64,000 nt of DNA from contig JADIIX010000089.1 in NCBI GenBank assembly GCA_027604505.1, positions 1 to 64,000 on the forward strand, read 5' to 3'. This DNA is from Gonapodya sp. JEL0774. Lineage: Eukaryota; Monoblepharomycota; Monoblepharidomycetes; Monoblepharidales; Gonapodyaceae. Both the position numbers and the translations under genes were made by a program. The notes below the pieces were generated by a model. The model was not told where the DNA came from, made no database searches, and was given only the letters and a program-made list of their open reading frames with translations. Of the stretch, positions 42,677 to 57,971 are shown piece after piece. Each line of letters starts with the position of its first letter. Position 1 is the first letter of the stretch.

Positions 42677-45600
42677 TCACGCGGCGTTCTGACGCTTTAT
42701 GACCGCTTGAGCCCATTTGGCCACCTGAACAACGCGAAAGCGATTGTCTTTTGCAGTCACCGAACGGAAACACTAGCGTGCACCTACCTCCTTGACGGAG
42801 GCACTACCGTCCCCTCTCCATGAGCGCCCCTCCCTGATGAGATTTTCGACCCACTGCTCCTGAAGGAACGGTTTTATTTCTCCTCGTGGGAAAGACTCAG
42901 CAAAATCACTGCAAAGAAATCAGAAGGGAACAAAAAAACAAAGAGCGACAGTAATAAAATCATAAAAATGGTCATCAAACCTTGCCACCGGAAGGGACAC
43001 GCGTTCTCTCACCCAACAAGCCCAATGAGTTGCCGTGTAAGGTCCGGACCACGATCCGCATCCTCGCTATTGACTGCCTGAAGGAATCGGAACACACTTT
43101 CGGTGTGGGGCAACAGGAGCGAAGCTGAAAGGCGAGGTCAGATGCATTCTCCTCCGATACACAATACAAGAACAGAACAAAAACATACCTTTATCGCCAC
43201 TCTTAAGACCTTGAACAATTCCAACATAAGCTTCAATGATGCCCTCTCGCAATTGGTTGACATAATCAATCATATCGTAGTTGTTCTTCGAAAGAGTAAA
43301 GCATGGAGATACATTACGAGGTACCAACTCCGAACTTCCCAGTTCAAACTCACAGGTGGTGCATGAATTTGGCAGGCTTGTTGGAGCACCATCATGACCA
43401 CATCAAGGTAAACTTGGAAACGACCACCGATCGCAAGCGCAATATCACCGAAGCACGACAGGATAGCAGGCTTGACATCCCGATGGAGCTGAGGGCTCTG
43501 TAGGTTCTGGAGCAAAAGCGTCATGAAACTGTCGCAGTACGGAAGCGCCTGGTCGTTGAGAGCTCTGCAAATGTCGCCCACTATTCCAACTGCAATGGAA
43601 CACATCTGGTGCTCCTCGTGGTTGCGAAGAGCCATTTCCAAGAATGGAGTGAACTTGTCAATGTAACGAATAAAGTCGCCCTCGACAGCTGCGTGACATA
43701 AATCAAGGGTGTGAAGCCTCTCAAGTATCTCTTTCGTAATTTTTGGGCAGACTTACCGGCCGTAAATGCGCCTATAGTCAAGAATGCGTCCTCGAGCACA
43801 GTAGAGCTCCTTGCAGCAGCTCCCATCAGATTGAGAAGGGATGTCATAATTCGGTCCGCATTCGGAGCGACGAGGTTGCGAAGCCTCCGAACACAACTCT
43901 GAACAAGACGGTACACAAATTGAGTTCTGCTGCCGCAAGTAGAAAACACAACGCAACCGCTCACTGTTAAAACACTGCAAAGGTTTGCTTGCGTCTCGTA
44001 ATGCACGTTCCTGTCGTCCTGGTTAACCAGCTGTGACTGCATAGCAATACTTGCGTCAAGGCGGTCCAAGATCGCCACCATAAGCCGTTCCACCGAAGGG
44101 TAGCAGTCCTTCGCGCAGTGACTGACAAGAGACGACATGGCTTCGTGTGCGGTCGCACGGAAGTTGACCTCGGAATGAGCTTGAGCGGTGATGTTGAGAA
44201 GAGCCGATATAAGGCCGTCAAAGTAGGGTGACATGACGTAGGACTGCGGTTCAGGCTCATCGGGTGCAAGCTGATCAGACAGGTTGATGATACACTGACG
44301 GATTTCGGTATTGCCGGCATCAGAGGAGCCATACAATAACACAAAGAGTGTCGACTCACCCAACAACAATTGGAGGCGACCCTAGGCGAGTCCACGAGGC
44401 CATGTACGACCGCCTGCAGCACGTTCCGCAAAACTGCATCCTCCTTGAGCGTGTCAGCCAACACATCTGATATCCGTCCAAGTGTCCACGCAGCTGTGTC
44501 TTTGACAGACACCTGTGTATCACGCATCATATTGAGAAGGAGGGGGAGAGCTTGCTGTACAAGAGGCGCCAGGTTTTTCGATTGAGGCCCCTCGAGAATA
44601 GAACCTGAAAGAGTTTCCAGTCAACAATAAAGGGCGAAACTCCGCAAAAGGGCTCTCGCTTACCAAATGCCATGACAGCAGCCTCACGATACCGCCAGTC
44701 TTGACTCGTGATGTTTTGCTCCACAAATGGAATCACCGGTTGCACAATCACGTCCCTCACGCAGTTCGCCAAAAGGCTGAGACAAGTTGCGGATGCCATG
44801 GGCAGATTCCATTCATCCTCGTCGTCCTCCTCCTCCTTCTTGGTTAAGAGGTGGAGCAGCACAGGGACAAGCTCCTTCACAGCAACACCAGCAAAGTCTT
44901 TTGAGACGCGAGAAGGTTCATCACCGGACAGTTCGGCCTCCTCCGCGTCGCTTTGGATTTCGATCTCCTCCTCACAAACTGTGGACCAGAACTCAACGGC
45001 TTGGAGTGCAACTTTTTCGTTCTGGTGCTTCATCCCCATAACAGTGAGCTGATCAATAACCAGAAGGATGCGTGCAAAGGGAGAGCAGTTTGGCTCGCAG
45101 CCTTAGCTTTCGTTCGTGGGTGAAACACAAGATCACTCACGCCAAAGAGCGCCTTCTCCATATAAAATCCCATGTAATCGTAGTACAGCTGCATAATCCT
45201 CACAAGACACTCGTATGCCGACACTTGAACATCCTGGTTATCCGACACCGTCGCCTCGCACACAACTTGCATGATATAGTTGCGCTCGCCATCCCGAGCA
45301 AAGTTGGCCTTAATAAACTCGAGGGAATTATAAAGAGCCTGGAGAGCGGCCAAGCGGACTTCATTGGAAGGCTCCTCTTTGCGGGCACCTTGAACAACTG
45401 CCGTGAGGACATTGTTGGCTTGGCTGACTAGGAGTTCAGGTTCCTAGCGTTAAATCATGTAGCATGAAGATATGAAAGATCAGTAACTTTCATCATAGAT
45501 GGGTGGGCTGACTTCCTTCGCCCTCATGAAGTCAGATTGGTCAAGTGTGTTTCTGTTCGCTCAACTCACAATCGTTTCGCAGATAAAGCCAATAGCTTGC

Positions 45601-46714
45601 AAAGAATGAAGCCTCAGAGCCATTTTCTCCGTGGACATATTCTCTAGCAGCTTGGGCACCAGCTCCGGCCAGTCGTTCCTGGGCAGGTCAATGGACGCCA
45701 TGGCGGAGATAACCTGTGCTGCTGCATTTCCGGCCTGCTTATCGTCCGAGCCAAGTGTAATCATAGCAAAGTTGCGAACAGCGGCTTTTGTTGGGGGATC
45801 AAGAGTGATCCAGCGTTGTGCATACTGCTCGGCGCGTTGATCCTCCTGAGTCAGGTAAGATGTGAAGGTTTGGATGAGGCAACCATGACGACGATAGATA
45901 CGAGAAACGTGAGATTGAAAAATTCCAATGAATCTTAATGTCGGGGCAAAGGATGTCAAATTAGAGATAAAAGCGACAGTCAACTCACTTTTGCTTGCAG
46001 TGAATTTTTGATCTGGAGACCCGCCGCCTGCCGAATGTGGGATAAATTTGGTGCCTCATTGGCAAGCTCCTGTGATAATGCGGCTAAAAAGGCAGCCTTT
46101 CGACCGGATGTAAGGTGCAAATGTTGGTGACGCGATGCGGCATTGTATTCCCAGAGAGTACCATCAACGATAGACATGCCAAAGCAGACGAGTTTAGTCA
46201 GTGCCGTTGCGATCTCTCTCTCAGCTGGTGCTGTCTAGCAGGATAACGCACATAGTTGTCGGTCGCGGCTTTCTCAAGCGCCGCGGTGGCCTCTTCACGA
46301 AGTCGCTGGTCTGCACTCCGCCCATCCACGTTTTCAAATCCGCATTCGAGCACCAAGTCGTTGAGTAGTCGAAGCCAAGTTAAGTAGATGAGGAAAAGCG
46401 TGTCAGAGAGAAGAACAACAAACGGTCGGTTCAACTGGATGTTTTCTTGAGCATCGCGGGTTCCAATCCTGTCCGCGGACAAGAAGGCCTGCTATTGCTC
46501 CGATTCTGACTGATTCTCGCCTCGTTTCCGTGGCGTCGGTGATTCGTCCTAGTGAATCAATGTAGCATGTTCGCCCCAAAGAATCACCGGTCGGATCCGA
46601 CCCGAGAGAAGGCAGTAGGACAATGGCACTGGGCGGAACAGTGAATGTAGACAGAAGGCGCGACGTACCGGGCTGGAGGGTGTTGGCGAGAACGGCGCCG
46701 AACGCGGTCGACAT
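42677..46714 (-). CDS. KAP95: Importin subunit beta-1 (karyopherin Kap95)
   Basis: Importin beta carries importin-alpha-bound cargo through nuclear pores and releases it on RanGTP. Exon 1 (46669-46714) encodes [15 protein letters not shown]. It splices over about 370 bp to [20 protein letters not shown], then to [14 protein letters not shown] and [16 protein letters not shown], the family N-terminus. HEAT repeats follow: [81 protein letters not shown] with an acidic patch, [60 protein letters not shown], and [20 protein letters not shown]. The last two exons end [14 protein letters not shown] and [15 protein letters not shown], stop at 42677. At least ten introns. Confidence 0.93.
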
Positions 46715-46834
46715 GTTGTTTTGGCGGGGAGAAGCTGACACCTGTGCCCAGTCCCTTGGTCAAGAAAAAGGGGAACCCAACAGAAGCATAGGTATGTGGA
46801 CAATGCCTGCAAATAAATGGGGCATCCAAGGCAT

Positions 46835-48916
46835 CTAATTTTGCTCGTTTGAGAGCTCATACAATGTCCAGACGCCGAATGCAATAAACAATACAGCCCC
46901 AAAGTATGTGACTAGAAGCGCAATGCATGTGAAGAACACAACCGTGAGTGTTATCACGCAAATGGTGGATATCCGAAAATGGCATGAAGTGAGACGAGAT
47001 GTTGCCAGCACAATGGCAGGGTGCACGTGAAGGGAGCAAATTGGATCAGTTTACACCAGTTTCAGTCCTCCTTCCATCATGCACCCAAACAACCACCATC
47101 CTCTCTCCTCTCCCAACTAACTCACCCGTTTTGACGGAAATGCGACTTGCAACCAGCTTTCCACCAACCACCGCCCCACCAGTACAGAGAGAGTGCCCGA
47201 GGATGGCACCCAGCGTAACCCAATAAGGGTTCTTTGCGTCACAGAGGATAGACGAAGGGGAAACAGAAAGAGCGTAATGGTGACGACACGGTAGAACCAT
47301 TGATAATTAATCCCCAAACGAACGCTTCTCACGAATGTTCCCATTAACACTCAGAATTCAACCAGTTAAAACTCTCTACAACGAACATCCCATCGCTCCT
47401 CAAAGTTAAGTGAAAGGGTCCGACATGAACACACCTTAGCTGCCGCCAAAACGATTGTAGAAATCTGACTCCGGTCTCCCCATTCCGCCAAAAACGTCAT
47501 GACAAACGTTTGTACAAACACGGGGCTGAGAACGTATTGAGCGAGGTTATTAAGTGCCGTCAAGGCATTGGCAAACGACGCAGGGGGCATCGGTGATGTG
47601 GAAGGAAGACCACCAGATTCTAAATGACAGGGGCAAGGAGGGAAGGTTTGTTAAACCGTGACATTGAAAAAGCAACATGAGTACCACCAATCTAGGTCTT
47701 GGGGTGAGACGCTCCCTCCGGAGGAAGGAACCATCGAGCTCTGGCGATGCACATGCGACTGGTACACCAGAATCGTCACACAAACGTAAAACTTCGACAG
47801 TCCCCTGATGACCATCCCAGAGAAATCAAAAAGAGAACCGTCCCCAAAAGTCGCGTGTCGGAGTGCCAGCAGTCTATCACACTCACCCATCTTCTCGTCC
47901 CTTCCTTCGTTTTCTTTCTCCTGCAACTCTTGGCTTACCTCAGCCAACTCCACTTCAGCCGCGTCGTCCCTCATCTCCTTCGCTTCCTTCACCATCTTTA
48001 TCCCAAACGCCACGAACAGCAGTGCAGCCAAAAATTGTGTGACTCGTCGGGACAGGAGGGCGGGAAGCGCATAACCAAGGCAGGCGGATAGGACGGACAT
48101 CAGAGCGAGGGCAGACATCGCGGCGGAGAAGACAAGGAGACGGGGATGACGCATAGCCATGACACTGAAAAGAACAGTGGGGCAGTGATTGCAGGAGATG
48201 AAACGCAAACTGAAACGGAGGCACCTTCTGCCGACCATGGTATGTTCAAGTGTGCCCTCATGTTCTTCGAATACCAGCATTGCCATCCAGTCGAGTCACC
48301 CCATTTCTCTCAGTTCTCCTTCTGATACAGGGCCATAACTCGCTGGGGATGAGATTCCCATGTTCGCTGCAACCCACTCCATTTCACTTCTAAATACTCA
48401 ATGGCACCTCTTTCTCCTGGAAACTATAAGTCATCTTCTGACAAGGAGCATCCGTGGGTGCAAGCAATCCAATCCTTGACCTCGCAAAGGGAATGGATAA
48501 CCGACGGAACCATTCCTTGTTCTTCGAAAACTTCCATAAAAAGACCACTTGGTCTGCTATCACCGCGCCACAACGACATCTCGATAAGCCTGAAGCCCAT
48601 CACGAGTGCGGGCGTCATCTTAAGGGGTTGACGGACCGTTTTGAACAGACTCACCAGTTGATGAGAAATGTCTTGTCTCCAACTGTACAGAACAAGGCCC
48701 GAATCACCTCGTCAGAAATACAAAGCGTGCAATTTAGGAACATAGAAAGTCACCAAGAAACTCACTCTCGGACACCAGAATAACCAGAAAAGAGGACGCG
48801 AAAGCACCGTATGCGCCATTATCTTCAAGGCCGATACCTGAGGGAAGGTTCGCGTGGATTCCACCCTGCGTGTGAGCAGGCGCAAGATGCGCGTTTGACG
48901 ACCCGAGAGCGTCCAT
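46835..48916 (-). CDS. GDT1: Golgi Ca2+/Mn2+ transporter, GDT1/TMEM165 (UPF0016)
   Basis: GDT1 moves Ca2+ and Mn2+ into the Golgi lumen in exchange for protons. The family needs two E-x-G-D-(K/R)-(S/T) motifs. The first is assembled here from AFASSFLVILVSE, a 28-nt exon (48655-48682) giving IGDKTFLIN, and VMAMRHPRLLVFSAAMSALA, giving EIGDKT. The second is FLAEWGDRSQISTIVLAAAK. Other blocks: LSACLGYALPALLSRRVTQF, LAALLFVAFGIKMVKEAK, an acidic loop, NPYWVTLGAILGHSLCTGGA, VVGGKLVASRISVKTG and FGAVLFIAFGVWTLYE. Stop at 46835. The start MDALGSSNAHLAPA at 48916 lacks a clear signal peptide, so an upstream exon may be missing. It lies 120 bp upstream of KAP95 on the same strand. Confidence 0.88.
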
Positions 48917-49065
48917 TCGGAGCGGTGCCGAGATAATAATTCTGCTGTAACAGCCACACCTCTCAGGGTCAACGAGTTTAGCCAGTCTACTACTGGTCGT
49001 GCACCGTGCACGACCGTAGAATGTGATTGGTTACCTGACTTCTTTATGTATCCAACCCATACGTA

Positions 49066-49702
49066 GATGGCGAGTCACGGGACATACTCTGCTTCTTCTG
49101 ATGAAGGTGATGACGCCGCAAACTCTATTTCTGATAACGGAAATGGGGATCGTATCAAGGTACTTCGCGACGAACATATCCCGAGGAACAAGGAACACTC
49201 CATTTATTCCCTCTTCCTAACCTCCAGCATCCCAAACGAATATCCAGCAAGAAAACACTCCAGAAGCGACACAAAAATGCGGACTTTCGACGTGAACAGA
49301 GAAAGCTGAACAAGGCAAACCGGGCCCATGTGAGCGAACCCAGTGAAGATGGAGAGCTTATGACAAAAGGCGGATCGAATGAATTACAATGCGACCACTT
49401 AGGTCCCAATGATTGTCCGTCAAAACATAGTCTTTCGCCGGGCCCTACTGTCCGCCATTCACACTCTCGCGTCGTGCCAAACGGATCCCGAAAACACATC
49501 TGCACTACTTCTCGAGAACTCGATGGGTTCTCCCTGTCCCTTACCAGAATGTCCTGCTTCAATGGCCATTGTGGAGCAACTATCTCTAAGTCTGGGTGAG
49601 GACATTGCTGCCCTTCTCATGAATGAGCCCGACTACTCGGTGATCGATCCCGCCAATTACAAGGCTTCCAAAGCTGGTGGACAACAGCAACTTGCCAAAT
49701 GA
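49066..49702 (+). CDS. Small basic protein, unrecognised
   Basis: An acidic lead MASHGTYSASSDEGDDAANS..DNGNGDRIK ends at a GT donor. A compatible acceptor leads to a strongly basic segment, HPKRISSKKTLQKRHKNADF, RREQRKLNKANRAH. A further GT-AG pair leads to VPMIVRQNIVFRRALLSAIH, TLASCQTDPENTSALLLENS and a tail EDIAALLMNEPDYSVIDPAN, YKASKAGGQQQLAK. The total would be about 165 residues. I do not recognise it. The acidic-basic-helical layout would suit a nuclear or nucleolar protein, but that is only inference. The start lies about 150 bp from the divergent GDT1 start. Confidence 0.45.
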
Positions 49703-49733
49703 AAAGTTGAAATAGGTAGTTCTCCCTTGCCAA

Positions 49734-49987
49734 ATGGAAACGGATGGCTGCGAGGCCGTGAACTTTACACATCTTCCAGGTGACGGTATCGCAAATGTAA
49801 TTACGGCAAGGAAGAATATAACGGCATACTTGCCCCGTCACTTTGGCAAGAAGGACGCTCGTTCAGGTCAGAGATAGTTCGAAGTTGCACGGAGATACGA
49901 GAAGCGTTGAGTTCGCTGAGGAGAGACTGGATATTCTCTCCGAGCGCGTACAGAGTGCACCGGAAGAGGAACGGGATTGTGGAATGA
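49734..49987 (+). CDS. Possible short gene or exons, unrecognised
   Basis: From ATG at 49734 the frame reads METDGCEAVNFTHLPGDGIA, NVITARKNITAYLPRHFGKK, DARSGQR and stops. In another frame of the next 120 bp, SVEFAEERLDILSERVQSAP, EEERDCGMK ends at 49987. Both look more like protein than chance, but I cannot connect them by a normal intron. They may be terminal exons of the gene at 49066 or a separate small gene. Confidence 0.25.
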
Positions 49988-50514
49988 AATGACTGGATTC
50001 GTGGTGGGAATGAAGAAGGAGAAACTTCCTGAACTGGGTAACCTTTTCAACTCACACCACCTCCATCCTCCTGCGTCACCCGGAACCCTGCTACCGTCCC
50101 CGCCTCGTGTCTGTTCTCTCTCGAATCCTTTCCCCCACGTTAGGGCGATCGCTCTGCTTCATCTTCACCCCTAACGGCAGGTCAGGGCAATTGAAATCAC
50201 CAAACACAAACACAGGTCTTCATCCCTCGTTCAACAAGACAGTTTCGTCAGGATCCCCTCCACCTCTTCTTGCAACCTCAGCTTCCATATCTACCCTCAC
50301 TGCCGATCGCACCATCCGTTGCATGTCCGAATCAATCAGCTATCATTTTTCAGAGAAAATGTAATCAGTTGATTTGTTGTTTGTGAACCATAAACTTGCA
50401 GACTTGATTATGATGATGCAAGGAAGAAATATCACCACCTGGCATGAGGATGTTGTGCATCCCTCTTTACATAAGATGAACATTCTCCTTCACTCACAGT
50501 CCACCGGGTGAGAG
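49988..50514. other. Intergenic before MTHFS
   Basis: No recognisable coding sequence. CT- and AC-rich stretches near 50050-50300 look like UTR or promoter sequence. Confidence 0.35.
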
Positions 50515-51608
50515 ATGCACGCTCATGCAAAAGCCAAACTCCGCAAAGAAATGCGCGCGAAAGTTGCTGCGATTCCAATCGATGTCATTGAGGATCAGTG
50601 TGGGTGGAGTTTCCGCACGAATCAGTCAGCATCCATTGGTTTCCATCTCCGACAAACCTTCACTCCTCTCATTTCATATCCCATCTACATCTACCCAGCT
50701 GCGACTGTCCTCACGCACTTGCGTGGCCTCCCTGCCTACACCCACTCCCAACGGGTCTCAGTTTACCTTTCAATGAAAGGGGAAATCGACACTCGTGATG
50801 TCGTTCGCGACATTTTCGAGCAGGGGAAGACTTGCTTTGTACCCCGGTGCGATGGAAAGGTCATGGTGGGTTTGTGTGAGAGTTGCAACGGGACAAGTCA
50901 ACCATTCGAACCAACTGTGCTCCGGCATTACTTTTGATGCTTTGTTCGAATCCCTGCAACCTATTTTTCCCTTTTGAACTCGAATCTCCGCACCCATTCC
51001 CCTTGCACCCGCACCAACACCGACAGTAGACAATGCTACGCCTCAACTCGCTCTCCGACTACCTCTCGCTCCCTCTCAACAGGTGGGGAATACCCGAACC
51101 AGCGGCTGACGAAGTCAGGGAGGATGCGCTTGAAGGAGGCGGACTGGATTTGATACTTGTGCCTGGTGAGCAATGTGTATTTCAGTGCGCAACTGCGGTA
51201 GGGAATGGGAAGGAACGCTGAAATGGCCCTTGAATCGGACTGAGACGTGAAATGAGGTGGCGAATGAGACTTAGATGCTTGTCATGGCGCAGCCTCTCCA
51301 CTCACCCTCTCTTTGTGGGGCCCGATATCACCACTTCGGACAAAGGCCTCGCCTTTGATTCCACCCACAACCGGCTCGGACATGGCAAAGGCTACTATGA
51401 CACCTACCTCTCCAAATACTCCGCATGGCGCACTGCCCAAATTGCCTCGTCGTCATCAGACCTTTCTGAGTCCGTCACATCACATACAACCCGCCACCTG
51501 CCTCACACAGTGGCTCTCGCATTGAGGGAGCAAATTGTGCCCTCAGTACCGGTGGATGAGCGGGATTACAGAGTCGATGTACTCTTGACGGCGGATGGGT
51601 TGTTGTGA
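50515..51608 (+). CDS. FAU1: 5-formyltetrahydrofolate cyclo-ligase (MTHFS)
   Basis: This enzyme converts 5-formyl-THF to 5,10-methenyl-THF using ATP, returning stored folate to one-carbon metabolism. Exon 1 starts MHAHAKAKLRKEMRAKVAAI (family: K..LR..M...L..I). Next come LPAYTHSQRVSVYLSMKGEI, DTRDVVRDIFEQGKTCFVPR, then MLRLNSLSDYLSLPLNRWGI and PEP.........GGLDLILVPG. The ATP-binding loop NRLGHGKGYYDTYLSKY is intact. The end reads VALALREQIVPSVPVDERDY, RVDVLLTADGLL, typical of the family. About five exons, complete. Confidence 0.92.
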
Positions 51609-51835
51609 TGCACGTAGATGCACTTAGATGACGTCGCAATGCATTTGGAAATAATCGTGTCGATTTGTTCCATACTCAGCAAGAATGTAATGACGTGAAA
51701 AATAACAATCTGAAACGAGTGTTTCGACGACCAATGCAACAATATTAACTTCTCCTGTCCCTTCTTGTTCCCCCCCCCCTTCGCCCATGTGAAAAGCGGA
51801 AGAAACATGCTCGGCCTTAACCAATCCTGTGAGTC

Positions 51836-52892
51836 CTATGCCTCGGAACTATGAGCAAAATCCTCTGCATCTTCTTCATTTCTGTCCGCCAAAGCCCACC
51901 CGTCCGCCTCCAAAGAAGTGAGCCACTCCTCCACTGGATCGCACACTCTATCCTCCTCCCCGCCAAAAAAGTGATCTGCACCCGCCACCACGACGAACCC
52001 TTTCCTCCCTTCTATTTGTTCTTCCACAAGCTCCCTCACGCTCTCCACACCAGTGAAATTGTCCGCGTCGCCCATCACGAAAAATTTGGGCACGTTTGAG
52101 CACCCTGATGTGCATGCTTCTATGAATCGAGAGGTGTCGAACAGAGTCAAAGCCCATGTGACTGCCAGGGGGTACGCGATGGCGATGACCGCCAGGCAAA
52201 CGGATTGGAGTTCTGGCTGGGAAGCGAGGGCGGCAAAAGGGTGGAGGGAGCCATAGGAGTAGCCGGCAAGGATGAGACGGGTAGGGCGGGCGACCGGGGG
52301 TTGGTGCGGACCGACGTTGATAGAGGGTGTGTTGAGAGGAGGATGGGAGGATGTGGATGAGGGCAAGGTGTCGGCTGAGTCACCAAGGAGGAAGCGGCAA
52401 ATAGAAACCACATCAGTAGTTTCACCGGCGCCCCTCAAGGTAGGCCAGCCCGAACTCCGGCCGACTCCTCTGCGAAACCACAAAGCGAGGACAAGGGTGA
52501 TGCCGTCCATGAAGTTATACATCACGCACAATGCAGGAAATGCAGATGATCAGACAAATTGTGTTGAAGAAAAGAGAGTTCTCTCGATTCGAGCGTACCT
52601 AAAGTTGAATCTCAGGCACATGAATCCCATCTCATTTAATCGTTCCACCAAGGCAACGACAACGTTATTGCTCAGATTCCCACCTGAGCTCGCGTTTCAT
52701 CGAGAATCGAAGAAGTTGAACGGATTAATATCAGTTCTGACCTGAAACGTGTGACATCTTACCGAGAAAGCCCCAAGGATGAGAAACTACACAGCATATT
52801 CCGTTTCGCTCTGGATTCAGGTTTGAAGGAAGTGAGAGACGCGACTCTAGAACGCAACCGTCGGAAGTGGGAATCAAGAGGGGGAATGACAT
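51836..52892 (-). CDS. Alpha/beta hydrolase-fold protein
   Basis: The reconstructed start at 52890-52892 reads MSFPLLIPTSDGCVLESRLS, then GICCVVSHPWGFL joined to GGNLSNNVVVALVERLNEMG, FMCLRFNFRGVGRSSGW. This is the HPH....GG...NNVV......L...G....RFNFRGVG.S pattern of the uncharacterised dienelactone-hydrolase-like family found in many fungi. The nucleophile elbow is LAGYSYGSLH. An Asp follows in FFVMGDADNFTG, and the catalytic His is probably in VAGADHFFGGEEDRV. This completes a Ser-Asp-His triad. Three exons: the CAG/GTGGG acceptor and AG/GTACGC donor fit exactly. Substrate unknown. Convergent with MTHFS. Confidence 0.85.
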
Positions 52893-53115
52893 GATCAGAA
52901 TGGAAGGCAGTCCCCTCTGTAGACCCCCGCCGCCTCACTTGAACTCTTCAATCTATTTTGTTATATCAATAAAATAAATTATCACGTAACTGCGGCTTTC
53001 AAGAACCAAATTGTGCGGGTAGGTACGGTGGTACATAATATACTGTGTACGGCGGTTGGATTCGCTTTTATGAAACCAGGAGGTAGCGTCATACGCACTG
53101 ATTGTGGCTACCCAC
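52893..53115. other. Intergenic
   Basis: No coding sequence seen. A run TTTTGTTATATCAATAAAATAAATTATC at about 52955-52982 is AT-rich. This stretch must hold the hydrolase promoter and the PKC1 3' end. Confidence 0.3.
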
Positions 53116-57634
<4,519 letters not shown>

Positions 57635-57971
57635 TATGGTAGGAGACGAAACTGAGTCTTCCCGTCGGGGTTGGAGTCGGTAGTTCGATTTCTGTCAAGT
57701 GTGTGAGTTTGCCCTGTTCCTCACTAGCCCAACACCTCCGTCAGCATAAACATAAGTAATGGCTACGTGCTACTATGTAGGCTTGCATACCATTATAAAA
57801 TTGTTTTTTGTCGAGCGCAATTTGGCCAGGTTAAAGGTTTGTTACATCTTTTCTCCTCTTTACTAGCCTGTTACGTGCAGCGGAAATCTTACATGATTTG
57901 TGACTTACTGTCTTCCGGACTTGCAATTAAAAGAGAGTTCCTCAGGATTTAGGGTGGAACCATGGCTAAAC
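57635..57971. promoter_or_regulatory. Divergent promoter region, PKC1/GPAT
   Basis: 337 bp separate the two start codons. No specific site was identified. A possible extra 5' exon of PKC1 (frame MTEIELPTPTPTG near 57698) lies within it. Confidence 0.35.
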
